Assembly (NCBI RefSeq): GCF_029667115.1
Contig: NZ_JARUIU010000001.1
Span: 1 to 64,000, forward strand
DNA: 64,000 nucleotides
Direction: 5' to 3'
Source of the DNA: Jeotgalibacillus sp. ET6
GTDB taxonomy: Bacteria > Bacillota > Bacilli > Bacillales > Jeotgalibacillaceae
The notes under the pieces are model-generated. The model saw only the letters and a program-made list of their open reading frames with translations, did no database searches and was not told where the DNA came from. The position numbers and the translations under genes are program-made. Position 1 is the first letter of the stretch; each line of letters opens with the position of its first letter. This document shows, piece by piece, positions 16,930 through 26,380 of this stretch.

Positions 16930-18690
16930 ATGGACGTCTTTCAAAAACTAAAAAGCTTTTATTGGCCCCATAAAAGGTATTTTATCGTATCCATCATTTT
17001 TCTTATCGTCATGACAGCCATCACCGTTGTCTACCCCATCATACTCCAATTAACAATTGATGAGGTCATCCTGAAAGGCGAGTATAGCATTGTACCCTAT
17101 TTAGCGTTAGGTTTTATAGGAATTATGGTCATCAAAGGAATAGCTACTTACATATCACAATACAATGGAGACTTATTTGGCATTATATCTGTGTATGACT
17201 TGAGAAATACGCTGTATAAGAAGCTTCAGCGACTCCCTTTTCAATATTATGATAATGCTAAAACAGGGGATCTTATGTCAAGGCTGACGGCCGATGTAGA
17301 AATGTTTCGTTTCTTCCTGTCCTTTGGTTTTGCGGAGTTGATTCGTCTGGTGCTTTTGCTGATCGTTACAACAGGAGTCATGCTTTTCTATTCAATTCCT
17401 TTAACGATTGTGACAATGCTTACGATCCCGTTTCTCGCTGTTGCAGTTTATCAGTTTGATAAAAAAGTACATCCGGCTTTTCGAAAAGTGCGGAAATCTT
17501 TCGGACAGCTTAACACAAATGTACAGGAAAATATAAGCGGAATTAATACGGTAAAATCTCTATCCCGGGAAGAGCACCAGATTGGCAAGTTCAATCAGTC
17601 AAATGAGGATTATAAAGATAAGTATATTTTTACCTCTGATATATGGGCAAAGTATTTTCCGCTGATGGAGTTCCTTGGGAATGCGAGTGTCATCCTGCTT
17701 TTAGGGTATGGAGGTTTTATGGTAGTGAACGGAAATTTAACACCGGGTGAATTAACGGCTTTTTACAGCTTAGTCGGATTTATCATATGGCCTATTATGA
17801 ACCTGGGCTTTACCATTAATCAATTTTCACAATCCAAAGCTTCCGGAGAACGTTTACTAGAAATTTTAGAAGCGAATGAACCTATTGCAGACAGAGAAAA
17901 TGCTGTTGTCATGACAAGAAGCAAAGGGGAAGTTGAGTTTGATAATGTGAGCCTCAGATATACTGAAAATGATGAGAAAGCCCTCGATAATATTTCCTTT
18001 AAAGTGGAAAGCGGTAAAATGATCGGTTTAATTGGAGCGACAGGATCAGGCAAGACAAGTGTAACCCAGTTAATGACCAGATTTTACGAGCCTACTGAAG
18101 GAAGCGTAAAGATCGATGGAACAGATGTACGGGATTACACTTTATCTTCTCTGAGACAAAATGTAGGCTTTGTTTTACAGGAGTCATTTCTGTTTTCTTC
18201 TACTATTAAGGCGAATATTTCCTATGGCCGGCCGGATGCTTCATTAGAAGAGATTATCAATGCGGCAAAGCGTGCTCAGGCTCATGAGTTTATCCTGGAA
18301 CTCCCTGATGGTTATGACACGATGCTTGGAGAAAGAGGACTTGGATTATCAGGAGGTCAAAAGCAGAGGATTGCCATCGCGCGTGCTATCTGTCTGGATC
18401 CCACTATTTTAATTCTCGATGATGCCACCAGTGCGGTGGATATGCAAACAGAATTCAGTATTCAAAAAGCTTTGATGGAGGTAATGAAAGGGAGAACTAC
18501 GATTATTATTGCTCACAGGATTTCATCTTTAAAACATGCAGATGAAATTTTAGTTTTTGAGAACGGACAAATTACCAACCGGGGAACACATGATACGTTA
18601 GTAAACGAAGAAGGACAATATCAGCGGATTTACAATATTCAATATAAAGACCAGAAAAAAATTATGCAGGCACAGTCTAAAGCGAGGTGA
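16930..18690 (+). CDS. yknU: ABC exporter subunit with non-canonical catalytic site (YknU-like)
   Basis: A 586-residue half-transporter: six membrane helices (about 15-320), then a nucleotide-binding domain. Walker A is GATGSGKTS (near 373), the signature is canonical LSGGQKQRIAIARA, and Walker B reads ILILDDATSAVD, with Asp in place of the catalytic Glu, as in the degenerate half of heterodimeric exporters. The partner follows four bases after the stop. Lengths of 586 and 606 and position between ykuU and later genes suggest YknU/YknV; naming is by length and synteny. The substrate is unknown. Confidence 0.85.
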   Translation: MDVFQKLKSFYWPHKRYFIVSIIFLIVMTAITVVYPIILQLTIDEVILKGEYSIVPYLALGFIGIMVIKGIATYISQYNGDLFGIISVYDLRNTLYKKLQRLPFQYYDNAKTGDLMSRLTADVEMFRFFLSFGFAELIRLVLLLIVTTGVMLFYSIPLTIVTMLTIPFLAVAVYQFDKKVHPAFRKVRKSFGQLNTNVQENISGINTVKSLSREEHQIGKFNQSNEDYKDKYIFTSDIWAKYFPLMEFLGNASVILLLGYGGFMVVNGNLTPGELTAFYSLVGFIIWPIMNLGFTINQFSQSKASGERLLEILEANEPIADRENAVVMTRSKGEVEFDNVSLRYTENDEKALDNISFKVESGKMIGLIGATGSGKTSVTQLMTRFYEPTEGSVKIDGTDVRDYTLSSLRQNVGFVLQESFLFSSTIKANISYGRPDASLEEIINAAKRAQAHEFILELPDGYDTMLGERGLGLSGGQKQRIAIARAICLDPTILILDDATSAVDMQTEFSIQKALMEVMKGRTTIIIAHRISSLKHADEILVFENGQITNRGTHDTLVNEEGQYQRIYNIQYKDQKKIMQAQSKAR

Positions 18691-18694
18691 TCTT

Positions 18695-20515
18695 ATGAAC
18701 AAGCAAGAAGCGAGTCATTCTATAATGAACAGATTTAAATATTCAACCGACCAGGTAATTGAAAAGCCTTTTAACTGGGTGCAGCTCTGGAGACTTTTAA
18801 GATACCTTAAACCCTATTCCAGGAAATTGCTGCCGCTTTCCATTCTAATGGTTTTGATTACGACTGCAATCCGTCTTGTAATCCCAATTCTAATAGGTAT
18901 TTACGTAATCGGGGAGGCAATCGAAAATCAAAATCAAAGTCTGCTGTTAACTTTGGTCGGGGTCATTGCTGCCTTGTATTTAATCAATTATGTGTCAAAT
19001 ATATTCAGAATTAAATGGATGAATGTGCTTGGGCAAAGTGTTATCTATGATTTAAGAAAGCATTTATTTACACATGTTCAATGGCTTAGCAACCGTTTTT
19101 TTGATCAGCGCTCAGCCGGTTCCATTTTGGTCAGAATCATGAATGATATTAATTCTTTGCAGGAACTCTTCACAAATGGAGTAATTAATTTACTGATGGA
19201 TGCTTTAATGCTGATTGGAATCTTTATAATATTGTTTACCATCAGCCCTGAACTGGCTTTAGCTGTCATGATAATCCTTCCTATTATGTTCTTTATCTCA
19301 ACAAAGCTAAGAAGGCAGATTAGACGCTCCTGGCAAACAGTTCGCTTAAAGCAGTCAAAATTGAATTCCCATTTAAATGAGAGCCTCCAGGGAATTCGTG
19401 TGACTCAATCCTTTAATCAGGAAAATGAAAATGCTCAATTTTTCAATGGCGTAAATACAGAAACATTTGAAAGCTGGCGTGACGCAACAAAGAAGAACGC
19501 AACGTTTAGACCGCTCGTGGAAATGACGAATGCTGTTGGTTCGGCTATACTGATTTGGTATGGAGCTTCCCTTATCCAATCAGACCGTCTTGAACTTGGT
19601 GAACTTGTATCTTTTGCTTTTCTTCTGGGCATGTTCTGGGAGCCGATATCACGGCTGGGAATGGTCTACAACCAGCTCCTTATGGGGATGGCTTCATCTG
19701 AACGAATCTTTGAGTTTTTGGATGAGCAGCCAAATGTTTCTGAGAAAAAAAATGCGGTGCAGCTTAAACAAATTAAAGGAGATATTTCATTTGAAAGAGT
19801 TGATTTCGCCTATTCCAAGGATCGAAAGGCATTGGATCAAGTAACTTTAAACATTAAAGCGGGAGAGACAGTGGCGCTAGTTGGACATACAGGGTCCGGC
19901 AAAACAACGATCGCTAATCTTATAACCCGATTCTATGATCCAACAGGCGGTCAAATTAAAATGGATGGTCATGATCTTAAAGATGTTTCATTAAGAAGTC
20001 TTCGATCACAGATTTCGATTGTGCTTCAAGATACATTCATTTTCTCAGGCACCATTAAAGACAATATACGTTTTGGCCACCCAAGTGCAACGGATGATGA
20101 AATTATTTCTGCTTCAAAAGCAGTGGGAGCCAATTTGTTTATCGAAAAACTTCCATCAGGATACGATACTGAAGTAGAAGAGAGAGGCAATATTCTTTCT
20201 GTAGGAGAAAGACAGTTAATTTCATTCGCCAGAGCATTGCTGGCAGACCCAAGAATTATTATTCTGGATGAAGCAACTGCTTCTATTGATACTGAAACAG
20301 AAGTTCAGATTCAAAAAGCATTAACCACTTTATTAAATGGAAGAACGGCTATTATTATTGCGCACCGGCTGTCAACCATAAGGGACTCTGATCGGATTTA
20401 TGTACTTGATCACGGGAAATTAATGGAGCAGGGCAGTCACGATGAACTGATGCTGCAAAATGGAATTTATAGTCATCTGGTTCACTCTCAATTCAACATG
20501 CTGAAGGCGTTGTAG
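18695..20515 (+). CDS. yknV: ABC exporter subunit with canonical catalytic Glu and altered signature (YknV-like)
   Basis: A 606-residue half-transporter with six helices (about 45-345) and a nucleotide-binding domain. Walker A is GHTGSGKTT, Walker B IIILDEATASID has the catalytic Glu, but the signature reads LSVGERQLISFARA rather than LSGGQ. In a heterodimer this signature faces the other subunit's Walker A/B, so both altered elements fall in the same composite ATP site. GAGGTGATC at the end of yknU is its ribosome binding site. The two genes form an operon ending in the terminator at 20555. Confidence 0.87.
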   Translation: MNKQEASHSIMNRFKYSTDQVIEKPFNWVQLWRLLRYLKPYSRKLLPLSILMVLITTAIRLVIPILIGIYVIGEAIENQNQSLLLTLVGVIAALYLINYVSNIFRIKWMNVLGQSVIYDLRKHLFTHVQWLSNRFFDQRSAGSILVRIMNDINSLQELFTNGVINLLMDALMLIGIFIILFTISPELALAVMIILPIMFFISTKLRRQIRRSWQTVRLKQSKLNSHLNESLQGIRVTQSFNQENENAQFFNGVNTETFESWRDATKKNATFRPLVEMTNAVGSAILIWYGASLIQSDRLELGELVSFAFLLGMFWEPISRLGMVYNQLLMGMASSERIFEFLDEQPNVSEKKNAVQLKQIKGDISFERVDFAYSKDRKALDQVTLNIKAGETVALVGHTGSGKTTIANLITRFYDPTGGQIKMDGHDLKDVSLRSLRSQISIVLQDTFIFSGTIKDNIRFGHPSATDDEIISASKAVGANLFIEKLPSGYDTEVEERGNILSVGERQLISFARALLADPRIIILDEATASIDTETEVQIQKALTTLLNGRTAIIIAHRLSTIRDSDRIYVLDHGKLMEQGSHDELMLQNGIYSHLVHSQFNMLKAL

Positions 20516-20554
20516 TTTAAATTTTACTCGATATAAAATACCATCTGCTGGTTA

Positions 20555-20588
20555 AGCCTGGGACAAATGTGTCTCAGGCTCTTTTTTG
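20555..20588 (+). terminator. Terminator hairpin of the repeat family
   Basis: AGCCTGGGACA (20555-20565) and TGTCTCAGGCT (20570-20580) pair with one G-T and are followed by CTTTTTTG. Sequence matches the hairpins that end the dispersed repeats at 14958 and 59838, though the repeat body is absent here. Confidence 0.88.
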
Positions 20589-20906
20589 TGCACCAGGCAA
20601 ATATTTTCCACAAGGGATGACTATAGAGTCCTCTTCAGTCTACTAAAAAATATTATTACAGCCTATTGTTTACATCTTTCAGAACGAACTTAATAGGAGT
20701 GCAGGCTCAAATTGAAGTTGAACATAATATTACACTTCTGATCTATGAATGCAGGACTTTTTGATGTTCAAATAAAGATTGTGAAGAACGTCACAAAATG
20801 TTCATGTTCAACATATCACAAACTACCTTTATGTTTTATAATTGTCTTTGCGAAGTGATATAGTGGGTATATAAGATTGGGGAAGAGTAAAAGGAGGCGA
20901 AATTCA
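20589..20906 (+). promoter_or_regulatory. cydA upstream region: Rex operator and extended -10
   Basis: TTGTGAAGAACGTCACAA (20779-20796) matches the Rex consensus TTGTGAANNNNTTCACAA with one mismatch. TGATATAGT (20856-20864) is a TG-extended -10; TATAAT at 20837-20842 is an alternative. Rex binds when NADH is low and represses cyd genes in Firmicutes. A weaker half-site (TATCACAAA, 20814-20822) may be a second contact. The rest of the gap holds no gene. Confidence 0.75.
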
Positions 20907-22247
20907 TTGGAATTAGATAGCGTCATGCTGAGTCGGATTTTGACCGCAAGTACATTAATGTTCCATGCTATTTTTGCAACAATTGGTGTGGGAATTCCAA
21001 TATTTATTATGATAGCAGAGTTCCTGGGTATCAAGAGGAAGGATGCGGATCTATTAGTATTAGCGAGAAGGTGGGCTAGAGGATATACAATCACAGTCGC
21101 TGTAGGTGTAGTGACAGGTACTGCCATTGGGCTTCAGTTATCACTTCTCTGGCCAAGTTTTATGCAGCTGGCAGGTCAAGTAATCGCGCTGCCGCTCTTT
21201 ATGGAAACATTTGCTTTCTTCTTTGAAGCGATTTTCCTCGGCATTTATTTATACACATGGGACCGCTTTAAAAACAGATGGTATCACTGGCTGCTTACCA
21301 TTCCAGTGGTTATAGGTTCTACTTTATCAGCTTTCTTTATTACATCCGTCAATGCATTTATGAACTTCCCTCAAGGGTTTGATTTGGTTGATGGTGAAAC
21401 AGTAAATATTGAGCCTCTTGCAGCGATGTTTAATCCTGCCACATGGCCAAAAGTTTTTCATGTAGTCATGTCGAGCTACATGACAGCAGCATTCATTCTT
21501 GCAGCAATAGCAGCTTTTGCTATACTTCGTAAGAATGGATCCGATTATCATAAAAAAGCATTGCGCATCACGATGATCGCAGGGTTAGTTTTTGCTTCGG
21601 GAACTGCACTTGCAGGGGATCTGTCAGCAAAATATCTGGCTGAATATCAGCCGGAAAAACTTGCAGCTGCAGAATGGCATTTTGAAACAGAGACAAATGC
21701 AGACTTAATTTTGTTTGGTACCATTGATGAAGAAGGGGTAGTAAGCAATGAGCTGCGAATTCCGGGTATGCTGAGCTTCCTCTCCGGTAACTCTTTTGAT
21801 ACCGAAGTTATAGGGTTAAATGAATTCCCTGAGGAAGAACAGCCGCCGCTATGGATCCATTATGCGTTTGATATAATGGTCGGGATAGGAATGTTTTCAC
21901 TATTAATCTCAGGAGCCTTCATTTTTCTAATGCTGTTTAAGAGATTTAATGAATGGAACAAACCGTTGCTGTGGTCTATCGTGGCCAGCGGACCCCTTGC
22001 TATGGTCGCGATCGAGTGCGGCTGGGTGCTGGCAGAAGTAGGGCGTCAGCCGTGGATCATGAGAGGATTTATGACGGTTGAAGAGGGTGCTACAACTTCC
22101 GGTGATGTTGGAATTGCACTTGTCATGTTTATACTGCTTTATATCGTATTAGCTGTATTTTGCGTAACTGTTTTGACTAAAATGTTTAAAAACAGACCGC
22201 CTGAAGCGGAAGTTGAAAAACGTTATCCAAACGGCATAAAAGAATAA
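20907..22247 (+). CDS. cydA: Cytochrome bd-type quinol oxidase subunit I
   Basis: TTG 20907 is chosen because AAAGGAGGCG (20890-20899) precedes it and the product then begins MELDSVMLSRILTAS, as CydA proteins do; the frame extends upstream without a ribosome binding site. The 446-residue protein has about nine helices. His20 (heme ligand position), ETFAFFFEAIFLG with the two conserved Glu region, and GWVLAEVGRQPW are present. It oxidises menaquinol and reduces oxygen. Size and the EWHFETET segment resemble the YthA (short Q-loop) type. Confidence 0.92.
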   Translation: MELDSVMLSRILTASTLMFHAIFATIGVGIPIFIMIAEFLGIKRKDADLLVLARRWARGYTITVAVGVVTGTAIGLQLSLLWPSFMQLAGQVIALPLFMETFAFFFEAIFLGIYLYTWDRFKNRWYHWLLTIPVVIGSTLSAFFITSVNAFMNFPQGFDLVDGETVNIEPLAAMFNPATWPKVFHVVMSSYMTAAFILAAIAAFAILRKNGSDYHKKALRITMIAGLVFASGTALAGDLSAKYLAEYQPEKLAAAEWHFETETNADLILFGTIDEEGVVSNELRIPGMLSFLSGNSFDTEVIGLNEFPEEEQPPLWIHYAFDIMVGIGMFSLLISGAFIFLMLFKRFNEWNKPLLWSIVASGPLAMVAIECGWVLAEVGRQPWIMRGFMTVEEGATTSGDVGIALVMFILLYIVLAVFCVTVLTKMFKNRPPEAEVEKRYPNGIKE

Positions 22248-22395
22248 ATAACTTTCTTCAGCCAATCAAGCTTTATACTGAAGAAAATAAATAGAACTTT
22301 AAGCAGCTTTGTACTGAATGGTTTCAAGGATAAAATAGAGGGTGCTCTTACCTTGCTCTCTCTTTTTATCCATTTTTACATAAGGAGGGTGTTAT

Positions 22396-23409
22396 ATGAG
22401 CTTGGAAGTATTGGGAATTTCAGTACTTTGGGTTTTTCTATATGGTTATCTCATTATCGCTTCGATCGATTTTGGAGCTGGTTTTTTTGCTTATTATGCC
22501 AGAATCACAAAACGTGAACACATAATGAGCAAATTAATCAGCCGATACTTATCACCAGTATGGGAAGTAACAAATGTATTTTTTGTCTTTTTCTTTGTTG
22601 GACTGATCGGATTTTTCCCTGATACAGCATATTATCTGGGAACCGCTCTTTTACTTCCCGGCAGTGTGGCAATCATACTTTTATCCATTCGCGGTGCGTT
22701 TTATGCGTTTGGAAATTACGGTGTGAGCAATAACACCTTCTTTCTTTTTCTTTATGGAGCTACAGGATTATTGATACCTGCTTCACTTTCCACAGCTCTG
22801 ACGATATCAGAGGGTGGGTTCCTTGAAGAAACTGAAAATGGCGTCCAATTTCTGGCGGGAGAGCTTTTTACAAGCTTTTATTCTTGGAGCGTTGTTTTAC
22901 TCGCTATAGTATCTGTTCTTTATATTAGTGCCAGCTTTTTAACGTTTTACGCTCACCGTGCCGAAGATGTGGATTCAAGACAGATTATGAGGAAGTTCTC
23001 TCTGTTCTGGAGTGCTCCAACCATTTTAGCGAGCTTTCTTGTATTCCTTTCTTTGCAGCAGCATAACCCGGAGCATTTTGAAAAAGCACTTGACCTGTGG
23101 TGGATGTTTGGATTGTCTTTTATCTTTTTCTTAATTGCAACCATTCTTGTGTACATGAAAAAGAATTATGGTATCGCATTTATCGCAGTAATGCTTCAAT
23201 TCTTCTTTGCTTTCTTTGGTTACGGAGCGTCTCACCTGCCTTACATTGTATATCCATATGTCACTATTACAGGCAGTGTTGTGAATGAGACAATGGGGAC
23301 AGCGCTTGTTGTGGTATTTATTGCCGGCCTGCTTTTATTAATTCCTTCATTATTTTTACTCATGAGATTGTTTTTATTCGATGCTGACTATGTTAAAGGC
23401 AAAAAGTAA
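22396..23409 (+). CDS. cydB: Cytochrome bd-type quinol oxidase subunit II
   Basis: A 337-residue integral membrane protein with about eight helices, matching the CydB/YthB family: LYGYLIIASIDFGAGFFAYY at the N-terminus and SPVWEVTNVFFVFFFVGLIGFFPD near 50-75. It pairs with CydA to form the oxidase. An AAGGAGGGTG ribosome binding site precedes the ATG. It follows cydA by 148 bases, a long gap for partners, with small AT-rich hairpins but no convincing terminator. The heterodimer exporter cydCD is not adjacent; the yknUV-like pair upstream is not of that type. Confidence 0.9.
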   Translation: MSLEVLGISVLWVFLYGYLIIASIDFGAGFFAYYARITKREHIMSKLISRYLSPVWEVTNVFFVFFFVGLIGFFPDTAYYLGTALLLPGSVAIILLSIRGAFYAFGNYGVSNNTFFLFLYGATGLLIPASLSTALTISEGGFLEETENGVQFLAGELFTSFYSWSVVLLAIVSVLYISASFLTFYAHRAEDVDSRQIMRKFSLFWSAPTILASFLVFLSLQQHNPEHFEKALDLWWMFGLSFIFFLIATILVYMKKNYGIAFIAVMLQFFFAFFGYGASHLPYIVYPYVTITGSVVNETMGTALVVVFIAGLLLLIPSLFLLMRLFLFDADYVKGKK

Positions 23410-23462
23410 AGGCATTTGTGATAAAATAAGGAAAATGAGCAAGAATCAATGGGGGAGTTTCA

Positions 23463-24128
23463 GTGAAAAAAGAGTTTGTTGTGATTGGGTTAGGCCGCTT
23501 TGGAGGAAGCATTGTCCGTGAACTGATTGAGCAGGGCATGGAAGTCATGGCGATTGATAAATTTGAAGATAAAATCGATGAATTTGCTAATATTGCTACC
23601 CATGCAGTCATGGCTGATTCAACTGACGAGTCAGTACTTAAAAGTCTCGGCATTCGTAATTTTGATCATGTGATCGTTGCCATCGGGGATGATATCCAGG
23701 CAAGTATCTTAACGACCCTGATGCTGAAAGAAATCGGAGTTAAAAAAATAACGGTTAAGGCTCAAAATGACTATCATGAAAAAGTCCTTAAAAGAATCGG
23801 TGCAGACAAAGTGGTTCACCCTGAAAGAGATATGGGAAAACGAATCGCACATAATATAGTATCTAATAATGTACTGGATTATCTGGAGCTTTCAAATGAG
23901 CACTCGATTGTAGAGATTGTTGCAAATGATTTGCTAATTGGCAATACAATCATTGGACTCGATATTCGTGCTCAGTATGGTATTAACATTGTAGCAATTA
24001 AAAGAAAAGATGATATTATCGTATCCCCTCAGGCAACAGATGAGATACAGGCAGAGGATATTTTAATTGTTATAGGGGCTGATACTGATATCAACAGATT
24101 TGAGAAAAAAGTGATGCAGGGCTCATAA
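23463..24128 (+). CDS. ktrC: Potassium channel regulatory subunit KtrC (TrkA family)
   Basis: A 221-residue RCK protein. The Rossmann RCK-N domain has VIGLGRFGGSIVREL (5-19) and the second-strand acidic DKFEDKIDEF; the RCK-C domain occupies about 135-221 (SIVEIVANDLLIGNTI). In B. subtilis KtrC (YkqB) gates the KtrD potassium channel and its RCK-C domain binds cyclic di-AMP. The GTG start follows GGGGGAG. It sits next to rnjA as in B. subtilis. No ktrB or ktrD channel gene is in the window. Confidence 0.9.
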   Translation: MKKEFVVIGLGRFGGSIVRELIEQGMEVMAIDKFEDKIDEFANIATHAVMADSTDESVLKSLGIRNFDHVIVAIGDDIQASILTTLMLKEIGVKKITVKAQNDYHEKVLKRIGADKVVHPERDMGKRIAHNIVSNNVLDYLELSNEHSIVEIVANDLLIGNTIIGLDIRAQYGINIVAIKRKDDIIVSPQATDEIQAEDILIVIGADTDINRFEKKVMQGS

Positions 24129-24166
24129 GAAAAAATATGTGATCTTAGAGATTCTTCATTATAAAT

Positions 24167-24209
24167 AAAAAGCTGCTGTTCATTTTATAAAATGAACAGC
24201 AGCTTTTTT
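24167..24209 (+). terminator. Bidirectional terminator between ktrC and rnjA
   Basis: A 20-bp perfect stem: AAAAGCTGCTGTTCATTTTA (24167-24186 or so) with its complement TAAAATGAACAGCAGCTTTT ending at 24207, then T-run; T-rich on the other strand too. Confidence 0.92.
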
Positions 24210-24214
24210 AGATT

Positions 24215-25882
24215 TTAAACTTCCATTATGATTGGTAAAATCATCGGGCGGCGTTTTGTTTTCTCATAAAGAAATGGTTCAAGCGTGTCCGTGATTTCAT
24301 TTTTAATTTCAGACCATTGAGTGGTTTTTCTGGATAATACCTTATTCAGATGTTTGTGAATAAGTGATTGTGCCTGATGAATTAATTCACCGGATTCCCT
24401 CATATAAACAAAGCCTCTCGAGATCAGATCAGGTCCTGAAGAGATTCGGTGGTCTTTCATGTTTATGCTTACTACAACAACCACTAAACCTTCTTCTGAT
24501 AAAAGTCTTCTATCTCTTAAAACAATATTTCCTATATCGCCGATCCCGCTACCGTCGATATAGACAGAGCCGGATGTAATTTTGCCTGCAACGTTGGCCT
24601 GGTCACTGCTTAATGCCAATACATCACCATTGTCCATGACAAAACAATTTTCTTCTGGTACGTCACAATCTACAGCAAGTGTCACATGCGTTTTTTGCAT
24701 TCTGTATTCACCGTGAATTGGAACAAAAAACTTCGGCTGAATTAAACGGATCATCAGCTTTTGTTCTTCCTGTGAGCCGTGTCCGGAAGTATGAATATCA
24801 CTTAATGGACCATGGATGACATCTGCACCGGCGCGATAAAGCAAATTAATTGTACGGTTAACACTAATCGTATTGCCTGGAATCGGTGAAGATGAAAACA
24901 CAACTGTGTCCCCAGGGATGATTTGAATCTGACGATGGGTGCTGTTGGCGATTCGGGACAGAGCAGCCATCGGCTCGCCCTGGCTTCCTGTACAAAGGAT
25001 TACAACTTTGTCTGCGGGCAGCCTGTTCAAGGTATGAGCATCAATAAATGTATCTTTAGGTGCACTGATATAACCGAGTTCATGACCGATCGATATAGCA
25101 TTGTCCATGCTGCGGCCAAAAACCGCAACTTTCCTGCCATATTTTACTGCCGCTTCGGTTACCTGCTGCAGTCTGTAGATATTTGATGCAAAAGTGGCAA
25201 AGATAATTCTGCCACTGACTTTTCGGAATATATCCTCAATGCTTTCCCCGACTTTGCGTTCTGACATAGTAAAATTAGGCACTTCACTATTCGTGCTGTC
25301 TGATAGAAGCGCAAGCACTCCTTCTTTACCTATTTCCGCCATTTTAGTCAGGTTAGCTGGTTCACCTACAGGAGTAAAATCAAACTTAAAATCACCTGTA
25401 TGAACAATATTGCCAGGAGGGGTTTTAACTACGACTCCGTAAGAATCAGGGATACTGTGTGTAGTTCTGAAGAAGCTGACGGCTGTTTTACGGAACTTAA
25501 TAACATCATCTTCACCAATCGGATGGAGTTTTGCGTTTCGCAGTAAACCATGCTCCTCAAGCTTATTTTTCAGCAAACCAAGAGCCAGTTTTCCACCATA
25601 AACAGGAATGTTTATCTGTCTTAGAAGATAAGGGATTCCTCCAATGTGATCCTCATGACCATGAGTGATGAAAAGACCCTTTATTTTATCAGCGTTTTTT
25701 TCCAGATAGGTATAATCAGGAATCACATAGTCAATTCCTAAAAGTTCATCTTCCGGAAATTTAATTCCTGCATCGATTAAAATAATTTCATCTTGAAACT
25801 GAACACCGTACGTATTTTTTCCGATTTCTCCCATGCCGCCGAGGGCAAACACTGCGGTCTGGTCATTTTTTACAAACTTCAT
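24215..25882 (-). CDS. rnjA: Ribonuclease J1
   Basis: A 555-residue metallo-beta-lactamase/beta-CASP ribonuclease, the main 5'-3' exonuclease and endonuclease of mRNA decay in Bacillales. The zinc motif HGHEDH is at 74-79, HTGDFKFD near 161, and the beta-CASP motifs GSQGEP and SGHGSQEE follow. Length equals B. subtilis RnjA (555). It starts three bases after rpoY stops, so the two are cotranscribed and likely coupled. Confidence 0.97.
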   Translation of the reverse strand: MKFVKNDQTAVFALGGMGEIGKNTYGVQFQDEIILIDAGIKFPEDELLGIDYVIPDYTYLEKNADKIKGLFITHGHEDHIGGIPYLLRQINIPVYGGKLALGLLKNKLEEHGLLRNAKLHPIGEDDVIKFRKTAVSFFRTTHSIPDSYGVVVKTPPGNIVHTGDFKFDFTPVGEPANLTKMAEIGKEGVLALLSDSTNSEVPNFTMSERKVGESIEDIFRKVSGRIIFATFASNIYRLQQVTEAAVKYGRKVAVFGRSMDNAISIGHELGYISAPKDTFIDAHTLNRLPADKVVILCTGSQGEPMAALSRIANSTHRQIQIIPGDTVVFSSSPIPGNTISVNRTINLLYRAGADVIHGPLSDIHTSGHGSQEEQKLMIRLIQPKFFVPIHGEYRMQKTHVTLAVDCDVPEENCFVMDNGDVLALSSDQANVAGKITSGSVYIDGSGIGDIGNIVLRDRRLLSEEGLVVVVVSINMKDHRISSGPDLISRGFVYMRESGELIHQAQSLIHKHLNKVLSRKTTQWSEIKNEITDTLEPFLYEKTKRRPMILPIIMEV

Positions 25883-25885
25883 TTG

Positions 25886-26095
25886 TTAAATCTGCTCCAG
25901 CTTATAGTTTTCATGATTTTGTTCGTACTCTAAGTATTTGCCCTCTAATTTTTGAACCATTTCGATGTTATAGCTTCGATCTTTCAGTTTCAGCCGAACG
26001 TCCATTTCCGAATCAGCTTCTAAAAAGAGTGTTTTCGTTTTTTCTCTTACCGGTACCTCTGTTGCACTTTCCTGATAATACACTTTGTAAATCAT
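25886..26095 (-). CDS. rpoY: RNA polymerase epsilon subunit
   Basis: A 69-residue acidic protein ([24 protein letters not shown]) matching RpoY (YkzG), the epsilon subunit of Firmicute RNA polymerase, and always upstream of rnjA in Bacillales. A GAAGGAGAGA ribosome binding site precedes the ATG. Stop and rnjA start are three bases apart. Confidence 0.93.
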   Translation of the reverse strand: MIYKVYYQESATEVPVREKTKTLFLEADSEMDVRLKLKDRSYNIEMVQKLEGKYLEYEQNHENYKLEQI

Positions 26096-26130
26096 CTCAA
26101 TCTCTCCTTCAACTAATAAAACTTATTTAA

Positions 26131-26160
26131 CGCCTGGGACAACTTGTCCTTAGCTTTTGC
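26131..26160. repeat. Degenerate copy of the repeat-family hairpin
   Basis: GCCTGGGACAACTTGTCCTTAGCTTTTG resembles the left arm and T-tail of the hairpin at 20555-20588, but the right arm has decayed. It contains a short GGACAACTTGTCC palindrome. It lies upstream of rpoY, on the opposite strand to transcription, so it is not an obvious terminator for any gene here. Confidence 0.4.
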
Positions 26161-26204
26161 TCATTTATTCACTGTTATTAGCAAAATTCTGTATTTTTAT
26201 ATCA

Positions 26205-26258
26205 AAAACCCCTAACATAAAGAACAGCCCTCCTGAATATGAAGGGCTTTACAGGGGC
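26205..26258 (-). terminator. Terminator of the 23-residue peptide gene
   Basis: On the minus strand, directly after the stop, CCCCTGTAAAGCCCT pairs in nested fashion with AGGGCTGTTCTTTATGTTAGGGG and is followed by TTTTTG. The inner AGCCCT/AGGGCT and outer CCCCT/AGGGG arms are both present. Confidence 0.6.
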
Positions 26259-26330
26259 CTAGGCAATAGTCTTTTTACGCAGCATGTCTCTCCACTGTCG
26301 TGCAAGCTTTTTTCTCAGCTTCTTCAACAT
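26259..26330 (-). CDS. Candidate 23-residue strongly basic peptide
   Basis: A short frame on the minus strand, ATG to TAG, encoding MLKKLRKKLARQWRDMLRKK followed by TIA. Ten of 23 residues are Lys/Arg and only one is acidic (net about +9). Leu2, Leu5, Leu9, Trp13, Met16 and Leu17 would line one face of an amphipathic helix. AAGGAGTGATCC precedes the ATG, a promoter with perfect 17-base spacing lies just upstream and a terminator follows, so the unit is complete. I do not recognise the family. It lies between def and rpoY. Alternative: the region is a small RNA and the frame is accidental. Confidence 0.65.
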   Translation of the reverse strand: MLKKLRKKLARQWRDMLRKKTIA

Positions 26331-26351
26331 TGCGGATCACTCCTTATTACT

Positions 26352-26380
26352 ATCATACTCGTTTTGAGGCGTTATGTAAA
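26352..26380 (-). promoter_or_regulatory. Promoter of the 23-residue peptide gene
   Basis: Minus strand: TTTACA (26380-26375), 17 bases, TATGAT (26357-26352). The expected start of transcription falls about at the ribosome binding site, giving a very short leader of some 15-17 bases. Confidence 0.65.

Noticed and set aside
22253-22375. Terminator between cydA and cydB
   Set aside because: Small hairpins (TTTCTTCAG/CTGAAGAAA; AGAGGGTGC/CTCTCT) are weak, with long loops or poor pairing; not convincing enough to annotate.
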